Source: Thiomonas sp. FB-6
GTDB lineage: Bacteria; Pseudomonadota; Gammaproteobacteria; Burkholderiales; Burkholderiaceae_C
Length of the DNA stretch: 64,000 bases
Direction of reading: 5' to 3'
Assembly: GCF_000377645.1 (NCBI RefSeq)
Contig: NZ_KB898485.1
Coordinates: forward strand, 1 to 64,000
Shown one piece after another: positions 11,102 to 20,005 of this stretch (positions are counted from its first letter, which is position 1; the number at the start of each line of letters is the position of its first letter). Made by a program: the position numbers and the translations under genes. Under the pieces are notes generated by a model that saw only the letters and a list, made by a program, of their open reading frames with translations, did not search any database and had not been told where the DNA came from.

Positions 11102-11131
11102 AGTGTATCGGCAAGCCCGGTGGCGAATCAA
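11102..11131 (-). promoter_or_regulatory. Sigma-70-like promoter for the etfBA operon
   Basis: Minus strand: -35 TTGATT (11126-11131) and -10 TACACT (11102-11107) with an 18-bp spacer. Transcription would start near 11095, immediately before the palindrome at 11080-11091, and run into etfB. The -35 overlaps the 3' end of the MscS-type gene. Confidence 0.5.
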
Positions 11132-12423
11132 GCCCCCGAAGCGGGTTGCGCGCCGGCAGCCGCCGGCGGGGCGCCCGCGGGCCAGTGCAGCACCCGCTGC
11201 GGGAAGGGGATCTCGACGCCCGCCTCGCGCAGCGCGCGCCACAGGGCGAGGTTGACGGCGCCCCGCACGTTGAGAGTACCGTTTTCGGGATCGGCGATCC
11301 AGAAACCCACGGTGATCTCCAGCCCGTCGGCCCCGAAATTGCTGAGTACCGCCGAAGGCCCCGGCTGCGCGACCACGCGCTGCACCGTGCCGGCGGCGCG
11401 CGCCAGCAGCGCCAGCACCTGCTCGAGGTCGCTGGCGTAGGACACCGATACCACGGTGGAGAACCACACGTTGGGATCGGTGTAGGACAGGTTCTCGATG
11501 CGGCTGGAGATCAGCATCTCGTTGGGCACGATGGACTCGGTGCCGCCCGCGCTGCGCACCACGGTGTAGCGGGTCTTGATGTCCTGGATGCGTCCCTGGA
11601 AGGTGTCCAGGCGCACGTTGTCGCCCACGCGCACGCTGCGTTCGAGCAGGATCACGAAACCCGACACGTAGTTGGCGGCGATGCGCTGCAGGCCCAGGCC
11701 CAGGCCGACGCCCAGGGCGCCGCCGAACACGCCCAGCACGGTGAGGTCGATGCCCACCATCTGCAGGGCCGTCAGCAGCGCCACCGTGAACACCGCGGCG
11801 CGCACCAGGCGCGAGACCACCAGGCGCAGGTTGATGTCCAGCGGCGAGGCCAGCAGGCGGGCCTCGATGAGGGAGGACAGCCACAGTGCCAGCAGCAGGG
11901 TCACGGCCACCGAGACCACCCCGCGCAGCAGGGTCCAGGCGGTCAGGCGCTGGGGGCCGATGTGCACCGACACGGCGTCCAGCGCCTCGATGATCTCCGG
12001 CAGCGCGCCCGTGAGGTACAGCAGCAGGCCCAGCCCCGCGCAGATGCGCACACCCCAGGTCAGCCAGCGCGCGCTGTGCGGGTCGGCCAGCACCCGCTGC
12101 GCGGCGCGCGCGGCCACGCGTGCCAGCAGCCACACGGCCAGCACCGGCAGCATGACCTTGAGCAACTCGGCGCGCTGCAGGTCGCGCGAGGCGTGGCGGG
12201 TCAGCTGCAGCGCCAGCAGCGCCACCAGCGGAAGGCCCACGCCGTGGTGCAGCGCGGCGCCGAGCGCGCCCTTCCAGTTGGAGGCGGTGAAACGCCGCTC
12301 CACCACGGCTCCGGCGAGCAGGCCCAGCAGCAGCGCGGCGCCGAGAAGCAGCCACTGGTTGTGCAGCGGTTCGCCCCAGCCGGGATGCGCGATGGCCTGC
12401 AGCAGGGGCGAGCCCTCGCGCAT
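11128..12423 (-). CDS. MscS-family mechanosensitive ion channel
   Basis: 431 residues. Several hydrophobic segments in residues 25-230 are followed by the MscS core: a glycine/alanine-rich pore helix (TVLGVFGGALGVGLGLGLQ), then SGFVILLERSVRVGDNVRLD and the beta domain (QDIKTRYTVVRSAGGTESIVPNE, where the last residues are the N-E-like hinge of the family). It would open under membrane tension to release solutes. ATG 12423 is used; the open frame extends upstream only through the hydratase gene. The start lies 14 bp behind the enoyl-CoA hydratase stop, on the same strand. Confidence 0.9.
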   Translation of the reverse strand: MREGSPLLQAIAHPGWGEPLHNQWLLLGAALLLGLLAGAVVERRFTASNWKGALGAALHHGVGLPLVALLALQLTRHASRDLQRAELLKVMLPVLAVWLLARVAARAAQRVLADPHSARWLTWGVRICAGLGLLLYLTGALPEIIEALDAVSVHIGPQRLTAWTLLRGVVSVAVTLLLALWLSSLIEARLLASPLDINLRLVVSRLVRAAVFTVALLTALQMVGIDLTVLGVFGGALGVGLGLGLQRIAANYVSGFVILLERSVRVGDNVRLDTFQGRIQDIKTRYTVVRSAGGTESIVPNEMLISSRIENLSYTDPNVWFSTVVSVSYASDLEQVLALLARAAGTVQRVVAQPGPSAVLSNFGADGLEITVGFWIADPENGTLNVRGAVNLALWRALREAGVEIPFPQRVLHWPAGAPPAAAGAQPASGA

Positions 12424-12437
12424 GGGCAAAGCCCGGC

Positions 12438-13259
12438 TCACAGCGGTTGTTTCCAGGACGGCGGGCGTTTTTCCAGGAAGGCCTGCACGCCTTCCAGGGT
12501 GTCCGGTTCGTGGAAATTGCACACCATGGTCTGCGAGGCCAGCTGATAGGCGCCCGCCAGGCCCATTTCCATCTGCCGGTAGAACTGCGACTTGCCCAGC
12601 GCGACCGCCTGCGCCGGCTTGCCCAGGATCGAGGCCACCAGGGTCTCGAGCTCCGCCTCGAGTTGCTCGGCGGGTACCGCGCGGTTGATCAGGCCCCAGT
12701 CGGCGGCGGTGGCCGCGTCGATGAACTCGCCGGTGAGCAGCATTTCCATCGCACGCTTGCGGGGCACGTTGCGCCCGAGGGGCACGCTGGGCGTGGAGCA
12801 GAACAGGCCCAGGTTCACCCCGGAGGTGGCGAAGCGCGCATCCAGGCTGGCCACCGCCAGATCGGCCTGGGCGACCATCTGGCAACCCGCGGCGGTGGCC
12901 ATGCCGTGCACGCAGGCGATGACCGGCTGCGGCAAGGCCACCAGGTCCTGCATGAATCGTCCGCACAGGTCGAACAACTCGTGGATGCCGTCGCTGCCCG
13001 CCTGGGGGCGCATTTCCCGCAGGTCGTGCCCGGCGCAGAAGGCCTTGCCGGCGCCGCGCAGCACGACCACGCGCGCCTGCGCGTCGTCCCGCAAGGGGGC
13101 CAGGGCCTCGCGCAGGGCCTGCAGCAGGCCGCGCGACAGGGCGTTGAAGGCCTGCGGACGGTTCAGGGTCAGCGTGACCACGCCGCGCGCATCGCGCTCG
13201 ACCAGCAGCGGGATCGGGGTGGCCGCGGCGGACGCGGCGGGATCATGGACGGCGGACAT
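12438..13259 (-). CDS. Enoyl-CoA hydratase/isomerase family protein
   Basis: 273 residues of crotonase fold. Signatures are VVTLTLNRPQAFNALSRGLL near the N-terminus, KAFCAGHDLREM for the CoA/oxyanion loop, and VIACVHGMATAAGCQMVAQADLAVAS with the second oxyanion-hole Gly. The glutamates of classical hydratases are not evident (LFCSTPSVPLGRNV instead of the E-x-x-x-G...E pattern), so it may be a hydratase, isomerase or other crotonase. The start at 13259 (MSAVHDPAAS) removes the long antisense extension. It lies upstream of the mscS-like gene on the same strand. Confidence 0.85.
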   Translation of the reverse strand: MSAVHDPAASAAATPIPLLVERDARGVVTLTLNRPQAFNALSRGLLQALREALAPLRDDAQARVVVLRGAGKAFCAGHDLREMRPQAGSDGIHELFDLCGRFMQDLVALPQPVIACVHGMATAAGCQMVAQADLAVASLDARFATSGVNLGLFCSTPSVPLGRNVPRKRAMEMLLTGEFIDAATAADWGLINRAVPAEQLEAELETLVASILGKPAQAVALGKSQFYRQMEMGLAGAYQLASQTMVCNFHEPDTLEGVQAFLEKRPPSWKQPL

Positions 13260-13345
13260 CGGATCTCTCCAGTCGGGAACGGGCCGCGCCCGGCCACGCC
13301 GGGCGCCATGATGAAGCGTAGCCCAGAACTCTCCCGATGCCCCGG

Positions 13346-13405
13346 GGCCGCCCCAAGATTCCTTGACCCCCCAGGGGGGCGGGCCGGGCGCAGCCCGGAC
13401 CTGGC
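13346..13405. repeat. GC-rich dispersed repeat behind the HDAC-like stop codon
   Basis: GGCCGCCCCAAG... CCCCCCAGGGGGGCGGG... GGGCGCAGCCCGG is found here. The same series of words occurs in inverted orientation at 18945-19004. The block contains a CCCCCCAGGGGGG palindrome. It lies directly downstream of the HDAC-like gene (stop 13414-13416) and upstream of the hydratase gene. Confidence 0.6.
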
Positions 13406-13413
13406 GGTTGTCA

Positions 13414-14346
13414 TCACCCCTCGACGCCGGCCAGCACGCGCAGGTGCTCGACCACGCTGCGCCCCAGCGCGCTGAGGTTGTAGCCGCCTTCCAGGCAGGA
13501 CACGATGCGCCCCTGGCAGACCTCGTCGGCGAGCTCGCGGATGGCGCGCGTGATCCACGCGTAGTCGGACTCCACCAGGCCCATCTGGCCCATGTCGTCC
13601 TCGCGGTGCGCATCGAATCCGGCGGAGATGAAGATCATCTGCGGCGCGAACTCGCGCAGGCGCGGCAGCCAGTGGTGCGCGACCACCTCGCGCACCTGCG
13701 CCCCCGCCGCGTAGGCGGGCAAGGGCACGTTGACCATGTTGGAGGCCGGCTGCTCGGTGCCGCTGTAGGGGTAGAAGGGGTGCTGGAAAAAGCTGACCAT
13801 CAAGGCCCGCGAGTCGCCGGCCAGGATGTCCTCGGTGCCGTTGCCGTGGTGCACGTCGAAATCGACCACCGCCACGCGCTCCAGGCCCCGCACGTCCAGC
13901 GCGTGGCGCGCGGCCACGGCCACGTTGTTGATGAAGCAAAAGCCCATGGCCCGGTCGTGGGTCGCGTGATGCCCGGGGGGGCGCACCGCGCAGAAGGCAT
14001 TGTCCAGCCTGCCGTCGAGCACGGCGTCGGTCGCGGCCACGGCGGCGCCGGCCGCGCGCAGCGCGGCACGCAGCGTGTGGGGGTTCATCCGCGTGTCCGG
14101 GTCGATCCAGGCGTAGCCCTCGTCGAGGCCGCCGCGGTCGCGCAGTTCGGCCAGGTACAACGCACTGTGCGCCCGCTCCAGCTGCGGTTCCTGCGCCAGC
14201 GGCACCTGCGGGCGCTCGAGCACCCAGTCCAGCCCGGCGCTGATCAGGCGGTCCTCGATGGCCGCCAGCCGGGCGGGGCACTCGGGATGGTCCTCGCCCA
14301 TCTCGTGGCGGACACAGTCGGGATGGGTGTAGTACCCGGTGCGCAT
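13414..14346 (-). CDS. Histone-deacetylase-family hydrolase (AcuC/acetylpolyamine amidohydrolase-like)
   Basis: 310 residues. The zinc/charge-relay motifs of the arginase/deacetylase fold are intact: RPPGHHATHDRAMGFC with H126-H127, VDFDVHHGNGTED with D162, D164 and H166, and FISAGFDAHREDD with the third zinc Asp. Bacterial members remove acetyl groups from proteins, polyamines or small molecules; the substrate is not known here. It is divergent from the MoxR operon across 104 bp. Confidence 0.92.
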   Translation of the reverse strand: MRTGYYTHPDCVRHEMGEDHPECPARLAAIEDRLISAGLDWVLERPQVPLAQEPQLERAHSALYLAELRDRGGLDEGYAWIDPDTRMNPHTLRAALRAAGAAVAATDAVLDGRLDNAFCAVRPPGHHATHDRAMGFCFINNVAVAARHALDVRGLERVAVVDFDVHHGNGTEDILAGDSRALMVSFFQHPFYPYSGTEQPASNMVNVPLPAYAAGAQVREVVAHHWLPRLREFAPQMIFISAGFDAHREDDMGQMGLVESDYAWITRAIRELADEVCQGRIVSCLEGGYNLSALGRSVVEHLRVLAGVEG

Positions 14347-14450
14347 GTCGTCTCCTGGGTTGGCGCGGGTCGGTGCCGGCGGGCAGGCACGGGCACGATT
14401 ACCATTCTCGATCCTGGATTGTGCTCCCGCCCGGAGGGCTGCGGCTTGCG

Positions 14451-15371
14451 ATGAATCACGAACTCGGCGAACTGGTGGCGCAACTCGACGGCGTGCTCGT
14501 GGGCAAGCACGCGCAACTGGAACTGGCGGTGTGCTGCCTGGTGGCCGGAGGGCACCTGCTGATCGAGGACCTGCCCGGTGTGGGCAAGACCACCATGGCC
14601 CAGGCGCTGGCGCATGGCTTCGGCCTGGGCTTCACGCGGGTGCAGTTCACCGCCGACCTGCTGCCCGCCGACCTGCTGGGCGTGAGCATGCCCGAGCGCG
14701 AGACGGGGGCCTTCCGCTTCCACCCGGGGCCGGTGTTCACGCAGGTTCTGCTGGCCGACGAGATCAACCGCGCGCCGCCGAAGACCCAGAGCGCGCTGCT
14801 GGAGGCGATGGAGGAGCGCCAGGTCAGCGTGGACGGCCGCACGCATGGGCTGCCGGAGCCGTTCTTCGTGATCGCCACGCAGAACCCGCACGACCAGCGC
14901 GGAACCTACCCGTTGCCCGAATCCCAGCTCGACCGCTTTCTCATGTGCCTGTCGCTGGGCTACCCGGACGCGGCCTCCGAGCGCGCGCTGCTGCTGGGCG
15001 AGGACCGGCGCGAGCTGCTGCGCCGCCTGCCGGCGCGGCTGGATCGCGACGCGCTGCTGCGCCTGCAACTGCAGGCGCAGCGCGTGCACGCGGCCCCGGC
15101 GCTGGCCGATTACGTGCAACGCCTGCTCGCCGCCAGCCGCGAGGCCCGCGGCCTGGCGGCCGGGCTGAGCCCGCGCGCCGGCCTGGCGCTGCTGCGCGCG
15201 GCGCGCGCGCATGCCCTGATGCAAGGGCGAGACTATTGCGCGCCGCAGGACGTGCAGCAGGTGCTGCACGCCGTGGCAGCCCACAGGCTGGTGGCGGTGG
15301 GCGAGCAGGCAGGGGGCGGCGCGCAGGTGCGCGCGCAGCTGCAGGACATGCTGCAGCGCGTGTCCCTCTAG
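14451..15371 (+). CDS. MoxR-family AAA+ ATPase
   Basis: 306 residues. Walker A is EDLPGVGKTTMAQALA, Walker B is VLLADEINRAPPKTQ, sensor 1 is FFVIATQNP, and the arginine-finger region is PLPESQLDRFLM. MoxR ATPases act as chaperones that mature partner proteins, usually VWA or DUF58 proteins encoded next door; here a DUF58 gene follows after 9 bp. I choose ATG 14451 (MNHELGELVAQLDGVLVGKH), the normal family N-terminus, over an upstream ORF start at 14373. Confidence 0.92.
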   Translation: MNHELGELVAQLDGVLVGKHAQLELAVCCLVAGGHLLIEDLPGVGKTTMAQALAHGFGLGFTRVQFTADLLPADLLGVSMPERETGAFRFHPGPVFTQVLLADEINRAPPKTQSALLEAMEERQVSVDGRTHGLPEPFFVIATQNPHDQRGTYPLPESQLDRFLMCLSLGYPDAASERALLLGEDRRELLRRLPARLDRDALLRLQLQAQRVHAAPALADYVQRLLAASREARGLAAGLSPRAGLALLRAARAHALMQGRDYCAPQDVQQVLHAVAAHRLVAVGEQAGGGAQVRAQLQDMLQRVSL

Positions 15372-15380
15372 CCGGGCGCC

Positions 15381-16382
15381 ATGGCCGCGCCCGGCTCTTC
15401 CATCGCGCGCCGCTCGCCGCGCGAGCGCTTCGCGCGCTGGGCCATGGCGCGCCATGCGCCGGGGCCCAGCACCCTGCTGGGCCAGCGCAACGTCTACATC
15501 CTGCCCACGCCGGCGGGCTGGATGTTCGCGCTGACCGTGCTGGTGCTACTGCTGGGCTCGATCAACTACCAGCTCAACCTCGGCTATCTGTTCACCTTCG
15601 CGCTGGCGGGCAGCGCGCTGATGTCGATGCACGTCACCCACGCCAACCTGCGCGGCGTGCGCGTATCGGTGGCGCCGGCGCAGGAACCGGAACTCTACGC
15701 CGGGCGGCCGGCGTCGCTGGCGCTGCGCCTGCATGCCGAACGCGGCGCGCGCTGGGGCCTGCTGGCCAGGCTGGACACGGGCGCGGCGCAAGTGGTGGAC
15801 CTGCAGCCCGGCGTGGCCGCGGAGTTCGCGCTGGCGTGGACGCCGCCGCGGCGCGGGCGCACGCGCTGGCCCGCGCTGCGCCTGGAGACACGCTTTCCGC
15901 TGGGCCTGTGGCGCGCCTGGAGCGTGTGGCGCCCGCCCGGGCGCCTGTGGGTGTACCCGGCCCCCGAGCAGCCCTGCCCGCCGCTGCCGCCGACGCAGGC
16001 GCAGGCCGGCGACGGCGCGGCCACGCGCAGCGGCGCGGGCGACGAGCCCGACGAACTCCGCGCCTGGCGCGACGGCGACGAACTGCGCCGCGTGGTGTGG
16101 CGCAAGACCCGCGGCGAACAGCGGGTCGTGCGCGCCGCGGGCGCCTCGGCCGCGCGCACGAGGCTGTGGCTGGACTGGGACGCGGCGGCCGGCGCGCAGG
16201 ACTCCGAGGCGCGCCTGCGGCGCCTGAGCGCCTGGGTGCTGGCCGCGCGTGCGCGCGAGCTCGACTACGGCCTGCGCATGCCCGGCAGGGCCCTGCCGCC
16301 GGCCGCGGGCGACGAGCACGCGCGCGCATGCCTGCGCCTGCTCGCCGCCTGGGGCCTGCCGGAGGAGGCGGACCATGACTGA
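15381..16382 (+). CDS. DUF58 domain membrane protein (MoxR partner)
   Basis: 333 residues. Two transmembrane segments lie at about 45-90 (ALTVLVLLLGSINYQLNLGY, LFTFALAGSALMSM). The DUF58 motif DELRAWRDGDELRRVVWRKT is present near 225. DUF58 proteins resemble VWA proteins and are found between MoxR and transglutaminase genes. The reading frame overlaps the next gene by 8 bp (start 16375), a sign of coupled translation. Confidence 0.87.
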   Translation: MAAPGSSIARRSPRERFARWAMARHAPGPSTLLGQRNVYILPTPAGWMFALTVLVLLLGSINYQLNLGYLFTFALAGSALMSMHVTHANLRGVRVSVAPAQEPELYAGRPASLALRLHAERGARWGLLARLDTGAAQVVDLQPGVAAEFALAWTPPRRGRTRWPALRLETRFPLGLWRAWSVWRPPGRLWVYPAPEQPCPPLPPTQAQAGDGAATRSGAGDEPDELRAWRDGDELRRVVWRKTRGEQRVVRAAGASAARTRLWLDWDAAAGAQDSEARLRRLSAWVLAARARELDYGLRMPGRALPPAAGDEHARACLRLLAAWGLPEEADHD

Positions 16383-18444
16383 GCCCTCCCGCGCGTGGCG
16401 CGGCGCGGCGGCCGCGCGCCTGCGCGCGCTGCCGCCGCAGGCGCAGGACACCCTGTGGATCCTCGGCGTGGCGGTGATGAGCCTGGCCCCGCTGCTGCCG
16501 CGCCTGCCCGCATGGGCCGGCGCCTTCAGCCTGGCCCTGCTGGCCTGGCGGGCCCTGCTCGCCTGGCGCTCGCGCCCCCTGCCCTCGCGCACGCTGCTGG
16601 CCTTGTTGCTGGCGGCCGCCGTGGGCGCGGTGCTGCTGCGCTTTCACAGCCTGCTCGGGCGCGACCCGGGCGTGAGCCTGGTGTGCATGCTGCTGGCGCT
16701 CAAGCTGCTGGAGGTGCGCCGCAGGCGCGACGCCTACGTGGTGTTCTACCTCGGGCTGTTCTGCGTATTCGCGCAATTCCTGTACCTGCAGTCCGCGCTG
16801 GCCGCCGCCTGGATGCTGGCCTGCACCCTGGGTTGGCTGACCGCCCTGCTGGATGCGAACCTGCCGGGGCGGCGCCCGCCGCTGGCGCGGCGCCTCGGGC
16901 TGGGCCTGCGCCTGATCGGCCTGGGCCTGCCGGTGATGGCCGCGCTGTTCCTGCTGTTCCCGCGCCTGAGCGGGCCGCTGTGGAGCCTGCCGGACGACGC
17001 GCGGGCACGCACCGGCCTGGCCTCGTCGATGGACCCGGGCGCGATCGCGCGCCTGGCCCTGGACGACAGCGTGGCCTTCAACGTGCGCTTCCAGGGCAGG
17101 CCTCCGCCGCAACGCACGCTGTACTGGCGCGGTCCGGTGCTGGGCGTCTTCGACGGCCGGCGCTGGAGCGCGCTGCCAGCGGCCGCGGCGCCCACGCCCG
17201 GGCCCGCGCTGCGCGACCTGGGCGAGCCGGTGCGCTACACCGTGACATTGCAGCCCACGCAACGCGATTTCGCCTTCGCGCTGGAGGCGCCGGCCAGCGC
17301 TCCGGCCCTGCACGGCCAGCCCGGCACCAGCCTGCGCCTGCTGCCGGACCTGGAACTGCGCGCCGACCATGCGCTGAACCAGGTCACGCGCTACACGGTC
17401 ACTTCCTGGCTGCGCCGCGCCTGGGTGGCGCCCGAGGCACCCGCGCGCCTGCGCGCCTACACGCGCCTGCCCGCGGGCCAGGATCCACGCACCGTGGCGC
17501 TGGGGCGCGAGCTGGCCCGCCGCGAGGCCGTCGGCGGCGCGACGGCGGTGGCCTCGGCGGCGCTGCGCATGTTCCGCGAGCAGCCCTTTCGCTACAGCCT
17601 GCACCCGGGCAGCTACGCGGGCCCGGACGCCATCGACCAGTTCCTGTTCCAGCGCCGCGTGGGCTTTTGCGAGCACTACGCCGAGGCCTTCGTGGTCCTG
17701 ATGCGCGCCGCCGGCATTCCGGCCCGGGTGGTCACCGGTTACCAGGGAGGTTCGGAGAACCCGGTGGACGGCCTGTGGGTGGTGCGCCAGAGCGATGCCC
17801 ACGCCTGGGCCGAATACTGGGTAGCGGGCCGCGGCTGGCTGCGCGCCGACCCCACGGCGATGGTCGATCCGGCGCGCGTCGAGCGCAGCGGACGCACGCT
17901 GGACAACACCGAGCCGCTGCTCGGGCTGGCCCTGCTCGGCCCCCGCGACACCACCGCGCTGCGCTGGGTGCGCAACCTGGGCGACGCGCTGGACCAGACC
18001 TGGAACGACTGGGTGCTCGATTACGGCCAGACCCGCCAACGCCGCCTGCTGCGCCAACTCGGCCTGGACTCCACCGACCCCGCGCGCCTGGGCGGAGATG
18101 CCGCGCTCAGCCTGGGGCTGCTGCTGGCGCTGGGCGGCACCTGGCTGCTGTGGCGCGGCCGGCCGCGCCGCGACCCCTGGCAGCGCGCCTACGCGCTGCT
18201 GTGCGCGCGCCTGCGCCGGGCCGGCAGGGACGCAGGGCCAGCGCAGTCTCCGGCCGCGCTGGCGCGCGCGCTGGGACGCGATCCGCGTCTGCAGGAACTG
18301 CGTGCCTTGCTGATGGATCTGGAGCGCGCGCGCTACGCCCGCGACGCGGCCGACGCCCGCACGCTGCGCCGCCTGTGGTGGCGCGCGGCGCGCGTGCCGG
18401 TCGGCCGTCGCGCAGACCACGCCGCGGCACGGCACTCGTCGTAA
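16375..18444 (+). CDS. TgpA-like membrane transglutaminase (DUF3488 plus transglutaminase-like domain)
   Basis: 689 residues. The first ~200 residues hold about six membrane segments (DUF3488). A periplasmic transglutaminase-like domain follows with catalytic C432 (VGFCEHYAEAFVVLMR), H476 (SDAHAWAEYW) and D492 (RADPTAMVDP). A further membrane helix (~580-600) and a cytoplasmic DUF4129-like tail end the protein. The Pseudomonas homologue TgpA is essential, with unknown substrate. ATG 16375 has GGAGGAGG upstream. It completes a MoxR-DUF58-TgpA operon. Confidence 0.92.
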   Translation: MTEPSRAWRGAAAARLRALPPQAQDTLWILGVAVMSLAPLLPRLPAWAGAFSLALLAWRALLAWRSRPLPSRTLLALLLAAAVGAVLLRFHSLLGRDPGVSLVCMLLALKLLEVRRRRDAYVVFYLGLFCVFAQFLYLQSALAAAWMLACTLGWLTALLDANLPGRRPPLARRLGLGLRLIGLGLPVMAALFLLFPRLSGPLWSLPDDARARTGLASSMDPGAIARLALDDSVAFNVRFQGRPPPQRTLYWRGPVLGVFDGRRWSALPAAAAPTPGPALRDLGEPVRYTVTLQPTQRDFAFALEAPASAPALHGQPGTSLRLLPDLELRADHALNQVTRYTVTSWLRRAWVAPEAPARLRAYTRLPAGQDPRTVALGRELARREAVGGATAVASAALRMFREQPFRYSLHPGSYAGPDAIDQFLFQRRVGFCEHYAEAFVVLMRAAGIPARVVTGYQGGSENPVDGLWVVRQSDAHAWAEYWVAGRGWLRADPTAMVDPARVERSGRTLDNTEPLLGLALLGPRDTTALRWVRNLGDALDQTWNDWVLDYGQTRQRRLLRQLGLDSTDPARLGGDAALSLGLLLALGGTWLLWRGRPRRDPWQRAYALLCARLRRAGRDAGPAQSPAALARALGRDPRLQELRALLMDLERARYARDAADARTLRRLWWRAARVPVGRRADHAAARHSS

Positions 18445-18554
18445 ACTTTCCGGCGCGACAGCCCCCGCGGCCGGGCCGTGCCCGCCAGCGGGTGGAGCCC
18501 ATCCGCGGCGGCCTCGCACCCCTGCCGGTCCGCCCCTATCCGAGGAGATCCACG

Positions 18555-18932
18555 ATGCAAACCCGACGCCTGTCCAGCCAACTCGTGGCCGCGCTGCTCA
18601 GCGCCGGCATGCTCGCGCTGCCCCCGGTGGCCAAGGCCGACCTGATCGGCACCCAGCAGATCGCCAGCCAGGCCAGCGGCCACGGCGCGGCCGACATCGC
18701 GCACGACCGCGCCATGGTCGAGCAGTTCCTCGCCCGCTCCGACGTGCGCCACCGCATGGAGCAGATGGGCGTGAGCGCGGGGCTGACCCAGCAGCGCGTG
18801 GCCGCGCTCAGCGACTCCGAGGTGGCCAGCCTGGCCACGCGCATCCAGTCGATGCCCGCCGCCGGCACGCTGGGCTTCCAGGAGACCGTGATCATCCTGC
18901 TGGTGGCCATTCTCGTGGTCATCGCCATTTGA
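18555..18932 (+). CDS. PA2779-family small membrane/secreted protein
   Basis: 125 residues. A signal-like N-terminus (MQTRRLSSQLVAALLSAGML...AKAD) is followed by a helical, soluble middle (HDRAMVEQFLARSDVRHRME, LTQQRVAALSDSEVASLATR) and a single C-terminal membrane helix (VIILLVAILVVIAI). This is the architecture of the PA2779 family, which is regularly paired with a PA2778-type cysteine peptidase, as here. A good ribosome site (GAGGAGATCCACG) precedes the ATG. The stop overlaps the next start (TGATG). Function unknown. Confidence 0.87.
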   Translation: MQTRRLSSQLVAALLSAGMLALPPVAKADLIGTQQIASQASGHGAADIAHDRAMVEQFLARSDVRHRMEQMGVSAGLTQQRVAALSDSEVASLATRIQSMPAAGTLGFQETVIILLVAILVVIAI

Positions 18933-19954
18933 TGGCAGCCCCCAGGGCCGGGCTGCGCCCGACCCGCCTCCCGAGGGGGGCGAGAAGCCCCGGGGCGGCC
19001 TTGCGCACGGCCGCCGCGCTCGCGCTGGCCGCCGCGCTGGGTGGCTGCGCCTTGCCGATTTCCTCCGGCCCGCCGCAGGTCCGCGACGGCCAGCTGCTGC
19101 AACGCCCGGCCGGCCTGCCCGATCAGGCCCGGGTGAGCGGGGTGCCCTTCTACCCGGACGACACCAACGCTTGCGGCCCCGCCTCGCTGGCGGAGGTGCT
19201 GCGCTTCGCCGGCGTCGACACCGACGCCGATCGCCTGAAACCGCAGCTCCTCACCCCGGCGCTGGACGGCACGCTGCAATACGACATGCTCGGCGCGACC
19301 CGCCGCGCCGGACGCGTGGCCTACGTGATCCGCCCCGAGCTGGGCGAACTGTTCGAGAACGTGGCGCAGGGGCGCCCGGTGGTGGTGCTGCAGCGCCTGG
19401 GAATTCCCGGCAACATCTGGCATTTCGCGGTGGTCGTGGGCTATGACCTGCGCCATGACAGCGTCACGCTGCGGTCGAGCACCGCGCGCGCGCTGGTCCT
19501 GTCCGTCGGCCAGTTCGACGCCACCTGGGCCGGCGGCGGCCGCTGGGCCTTCGTGGCGCTGCGCCCCGGCGAATTCCCCGCCCAGGTGCAGCCGCTGCGC
19601 TATCTGCAGGCGGTGGCGCCGATGGAAGGCGTGGCGCCCGAGGCGGCGCGCCGGGCCTACCGCGACGCGCTGGCCCGCTGGCCCGATTCCTGGGTGGCGA
19701 TGATGGGCCTGGGCAACCTGGCCTACGCGCGCAAGGACTATGCGCAGGCCGCGGCGCGCTTCGCGCAGGCGGCAAGCGCCCATCCGAACGACGGGGATCC
19801 GCTGAACAATCTGGCCCAGGCCTTGCTGGCAGCAGGCGACCTGCAGGGCGCTCGCAGCGCGGTGGAGCGGGCGGTCGCCGTCGGCAAGCCCAACCCGCGG
19901 GTCTACGCGAAAACCCGCGAGCAGATCCTGTCCGCCGCATCCTCCGCGCACTGA
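18932..19954 (+). CDS. PA2778-family cysteine peptidase lipoprotein with TPR tail
   Basis: 340 residues from ATG 18932. A lipobox-like LGG|C39 ends a hydrophobic stretch. A C39-like papain fold follows with Cys81 in DTNACGPASLAEVL and a later NIWHFAVVVGYD segment holding the His. The C-terminal ~120 residues form TPR-like helices (GNLAYARKDYAQAAARFAQA, DPLNNLAQALLAAGDLQGA). The first 23 codons coincide with a dispersed GC-rich repeat (18945-19004). An in-frame TTG at 19001 would give a cleaner lipoprotein signal (MRTAAALALAAALGGC), so the start is uncertain. It is paired with the PA2779-type gene. Confidence 0.85.
   Translation: MAAPRAGLRPTRLPRGARSPGAALRTAAALALAAALGGCALPISSGPPQVRDGQLLQRPAGLPDQARVSGVPFYPDDTNACGPASLAEVLRFAGVDTDADRLKPQLLTPALDGTLQYDMLGATRRAGRVAYVIRPELGELFENVAQGRPVVVLQRLGIPGNIWHFAVVVGYDLRHDSVTLRSSTARALVLSVGQFDATWAGGGRWAFVALRPGEFPAQVQPLRYLQAVAPMEGVAPEAARRAYRDALARWPDSWVAMMGLGNLAYARKDYAQAAARFAQAASAHPNDGDPLNNLAQALLAAGDLQGARSAVERAVAVGKPNPRVYAKTREQILSAASSAH
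18945..19004. repeat. Inverted copy of the 13346-13405 repeat, overlapping the PA2778-like gene start
   Basis: The reverse complement reads GGCCGCCCCGGGG... GGGCGCAGCCCGGCCCTGG, matching the element at 13346-13405 over most of its length. It begins 13 bp after the PA2779-like stop codon and codes for the Arg/Pro/Gly-rich residues 5-24 of the annotated peptidase. Confidence 0.6.
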
Positions 19955-20005
19955 TCGCTCGCCCGCGCCCGGCCCGCGGGGGCCCGTGCGCCAGCGTGCG
20001 GGGCT

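Noticed and set aside
15634-18519. Long minus-strand ORF (961 codons) opposite DUF58 and TgpA genes
   Set aside because: Antisense of two clearly coding genes; composition is typical of GC-rich shadow frames.
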